From the NCBI GenBank assembly GCA_004557315.1, contig SFEH01000114.1:1-6621 (forward strand): a stretch of 6,621 nucleotides of DNA. The letters are read 5' to 3'. The DNA comes from Bacteroidales bacterium (GTDB lineage Bacteria; Bacteroidota; Bacteroidia; Bacteroidales; UBA3663). Under the pieces are notes generated by a model. The model was not told where the DNA came from. It did no database searches and saw nothing but the letters and a program-made list of their open reading frames with translations. Positions 5,755 through 6,621 of the stretch are shown here, one piece after another. The number at the start of each line of letters is the position of its first letter. The stretch's first letter is position 1. The position numbers and the translations under genes were made by a program.

Positions 5755-6621
5755 ATGAATGAAAGGACTGTAAAAGAAGAGACAAAGCTGATACCTTATG
5801 GAATGATGAACTTCGTGGCTATCCGCGAGGACAATTATTACTATGTCGATAAGACAAGGTTTATTGAAAAGATAGAAAGAGCAAATAGGTTCTTCTTTTT
5901 CATCCGTCCGCGTCGCTTCGGCAAGACACTAACCATGTCGATGCTTCACCACTATTACGACATCAATGCGGCTGATAAGTTTGAGCAGCTTTATGGGGAT
6001 CTCTACATTGGTCAGCACCCTACGCCCAACCACAACAAATATCTCATAATCTGTCTGAACTTCGCCGCCATCAATGCCGATCTGGGCAATTACCGCAGTG
6101 CACTGGATGCCCATTGCAGGCTAGAGTTTACCCAAGTCTGCAAGAGATATGCTCATTTGCTGCCTCCAAATGCAGTGGAAGACCTTCTGAAGGAAGATGG
6201 AGCTGTTATGCAGCTTGACTATCTGTGCAAGATATGCAGCGATGCCAACCAGAAGATCTATCTCTTCATCGACGAGTACGACCATTTCACCAACAATATC
6301 CTCACCGATGCGGCACGCCTTGATGAGTACAGGAGCGAGACGCATGGTGCTGGCTACCTGCGCACGTTCTTCAACACCATAAAGTCAGGCACCTATTCGT
6401 CCATTGAGCGAGTCTTCATCACAGGAGTAAGTCCCGTAACCCTCGATGACCTCACGAGCGGCTTCAACATCGGCACCAACTACTCACTTTCCTACGGCTT
6501 CAACGAGATGGTAGGATTCACTGAGCAGGAAGTGCGCGAGATGCTGACCTATTATTCGCAGCAATACGGCTTCAGCCATAGCGTGGATGAGCTGATAGAA
6601 GTTATGAAGCCATACTACGAC
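5755..6621 (+). CDS. AAA-ATPase-like protein (probable ATPase/PD-(D/E)XK nuclease-like fusion family), 3' partial
   Basis: The frame is open for 289 codons to the window edge. ATG 5755 is the first in-frame start after TGA 5743 and has GAGG 7 bases upstream. The N-terminus LIPYGMMNFVAIREDNYYYVDKT and the next motif FIRPRRFGKT are hallmarks of the AAA-ATPase-like family (Pfam PF09820). The Walker A loop is the family's variant R51-P-R-R-F-G-K57-T58, with Arg in place of the usual first Gly. Walker B is YLFIDEYD (D173, E174). A sensor-like strand, VFITGVSP (T223), is followed by SGFNIGTNYS. Known members are about 500-580 aa and normally continue into a PD-(D/E)XK nuclease-like domain (DUF1703, PF08011), which would lie beyond the window. 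Their biological role is not established; they often occur in many copies per Bacteroidota genome. The gene has its own promoter and is probably transcribed independently of the purL-dnaX block. The family call is secure; the C-terminal nuclease is inferred. Confidence 0.9.
   Translation, partial: MNERTVKEETKLIPYGMMNFVAIREDNYYYVDKTRFIEKIERANRFFFFIRPRRFGKTLTMSMLHHYYDINAADKFEQLYGDLYIGQHPTPNHNKYLIICLNFAAINADLGNYRSALDAHCRLEFTQVCKRYAHLLPPNAVEDLLKEDGAVMQLDYLCKICSDANQKIYLFIDEYDHFTNNILTDAARLDEYRSETHGAGYLRTFFNTIKSGTYSSIERVFITGVSPVTLDDLTSGFNIGTNYSLSYGFNEMVGFTEQEVREMLTYYSQQYGFSHSVDELIEVMKPYYD

Noticed and set aside
5742..5762. Six-codon mini-ORF (MRQGYE) overlapping the start of the ATPase gene
   Set aside because: It is too short, out of frame and has no visible ribosome site; its GAGG better serves ATG 5755. 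Chance is the simplest explanation.

Overview
The window looks like a chromosomal segment from a Bacteroidota bacterium, probably an order Bacteroidales, Prevotella-like organism. The evidence is a fused large-type PurL, a DnaX with a Pro/Gln-rich linker, a likely -33/-7 promoter of the Bacteroidota type (TAnnTTTG), sparse Shine-Dalgarno sequences, a secreted WG-repeat protein, fragments resembling a Bacteroidota surface lipoprotein and a TonB-dependent receptor, and an AAA-ATPase-like protein of a family that is very common in this phylum. The genus is an inference.

Bases 2-4803 are dense housekeeping sequence. The 3' 1001 codons of purL (formylglycinamidine ribonucleotide synthase, purine synthesis) are followed after only 2 bases by a complete dnaX (clamp-loader tau subunit, 597 aa). 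A 28-base gap then leads to a small gene for an exported protein with WG-type repeats (157 aa, unknown role). All three are on the + strand and are probably co-transcribed.

Bases 5306-5754 hold no intact gene but are not empty. They contain an apparent scar: the first ~40 codons of a lipoprotein gene, with a stop at codon 2, joined out of frame to the last ~41 codons of an outer-membrane beta-barrel receptor gene. The join lies near base 5490. A small hairpin and a likely promoter follow.

From 5755 to the window edge runs the first half (289 codons) of an AAA-ATPase-like protein with Walker A and B motifs. It belongs to the family usually fused to a C-terminal PD-(D/E)XK nuclease-like domain. 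Its own promoter and its position just after the scar mark it as the start of an accessory segment, distinct from the purL-dnaX block. I found no RNA genes, CRISPR arrays or insertion-sequence ends, and no convincing new multi-gene system. The scar and the ATPase gene deserve the closest look.
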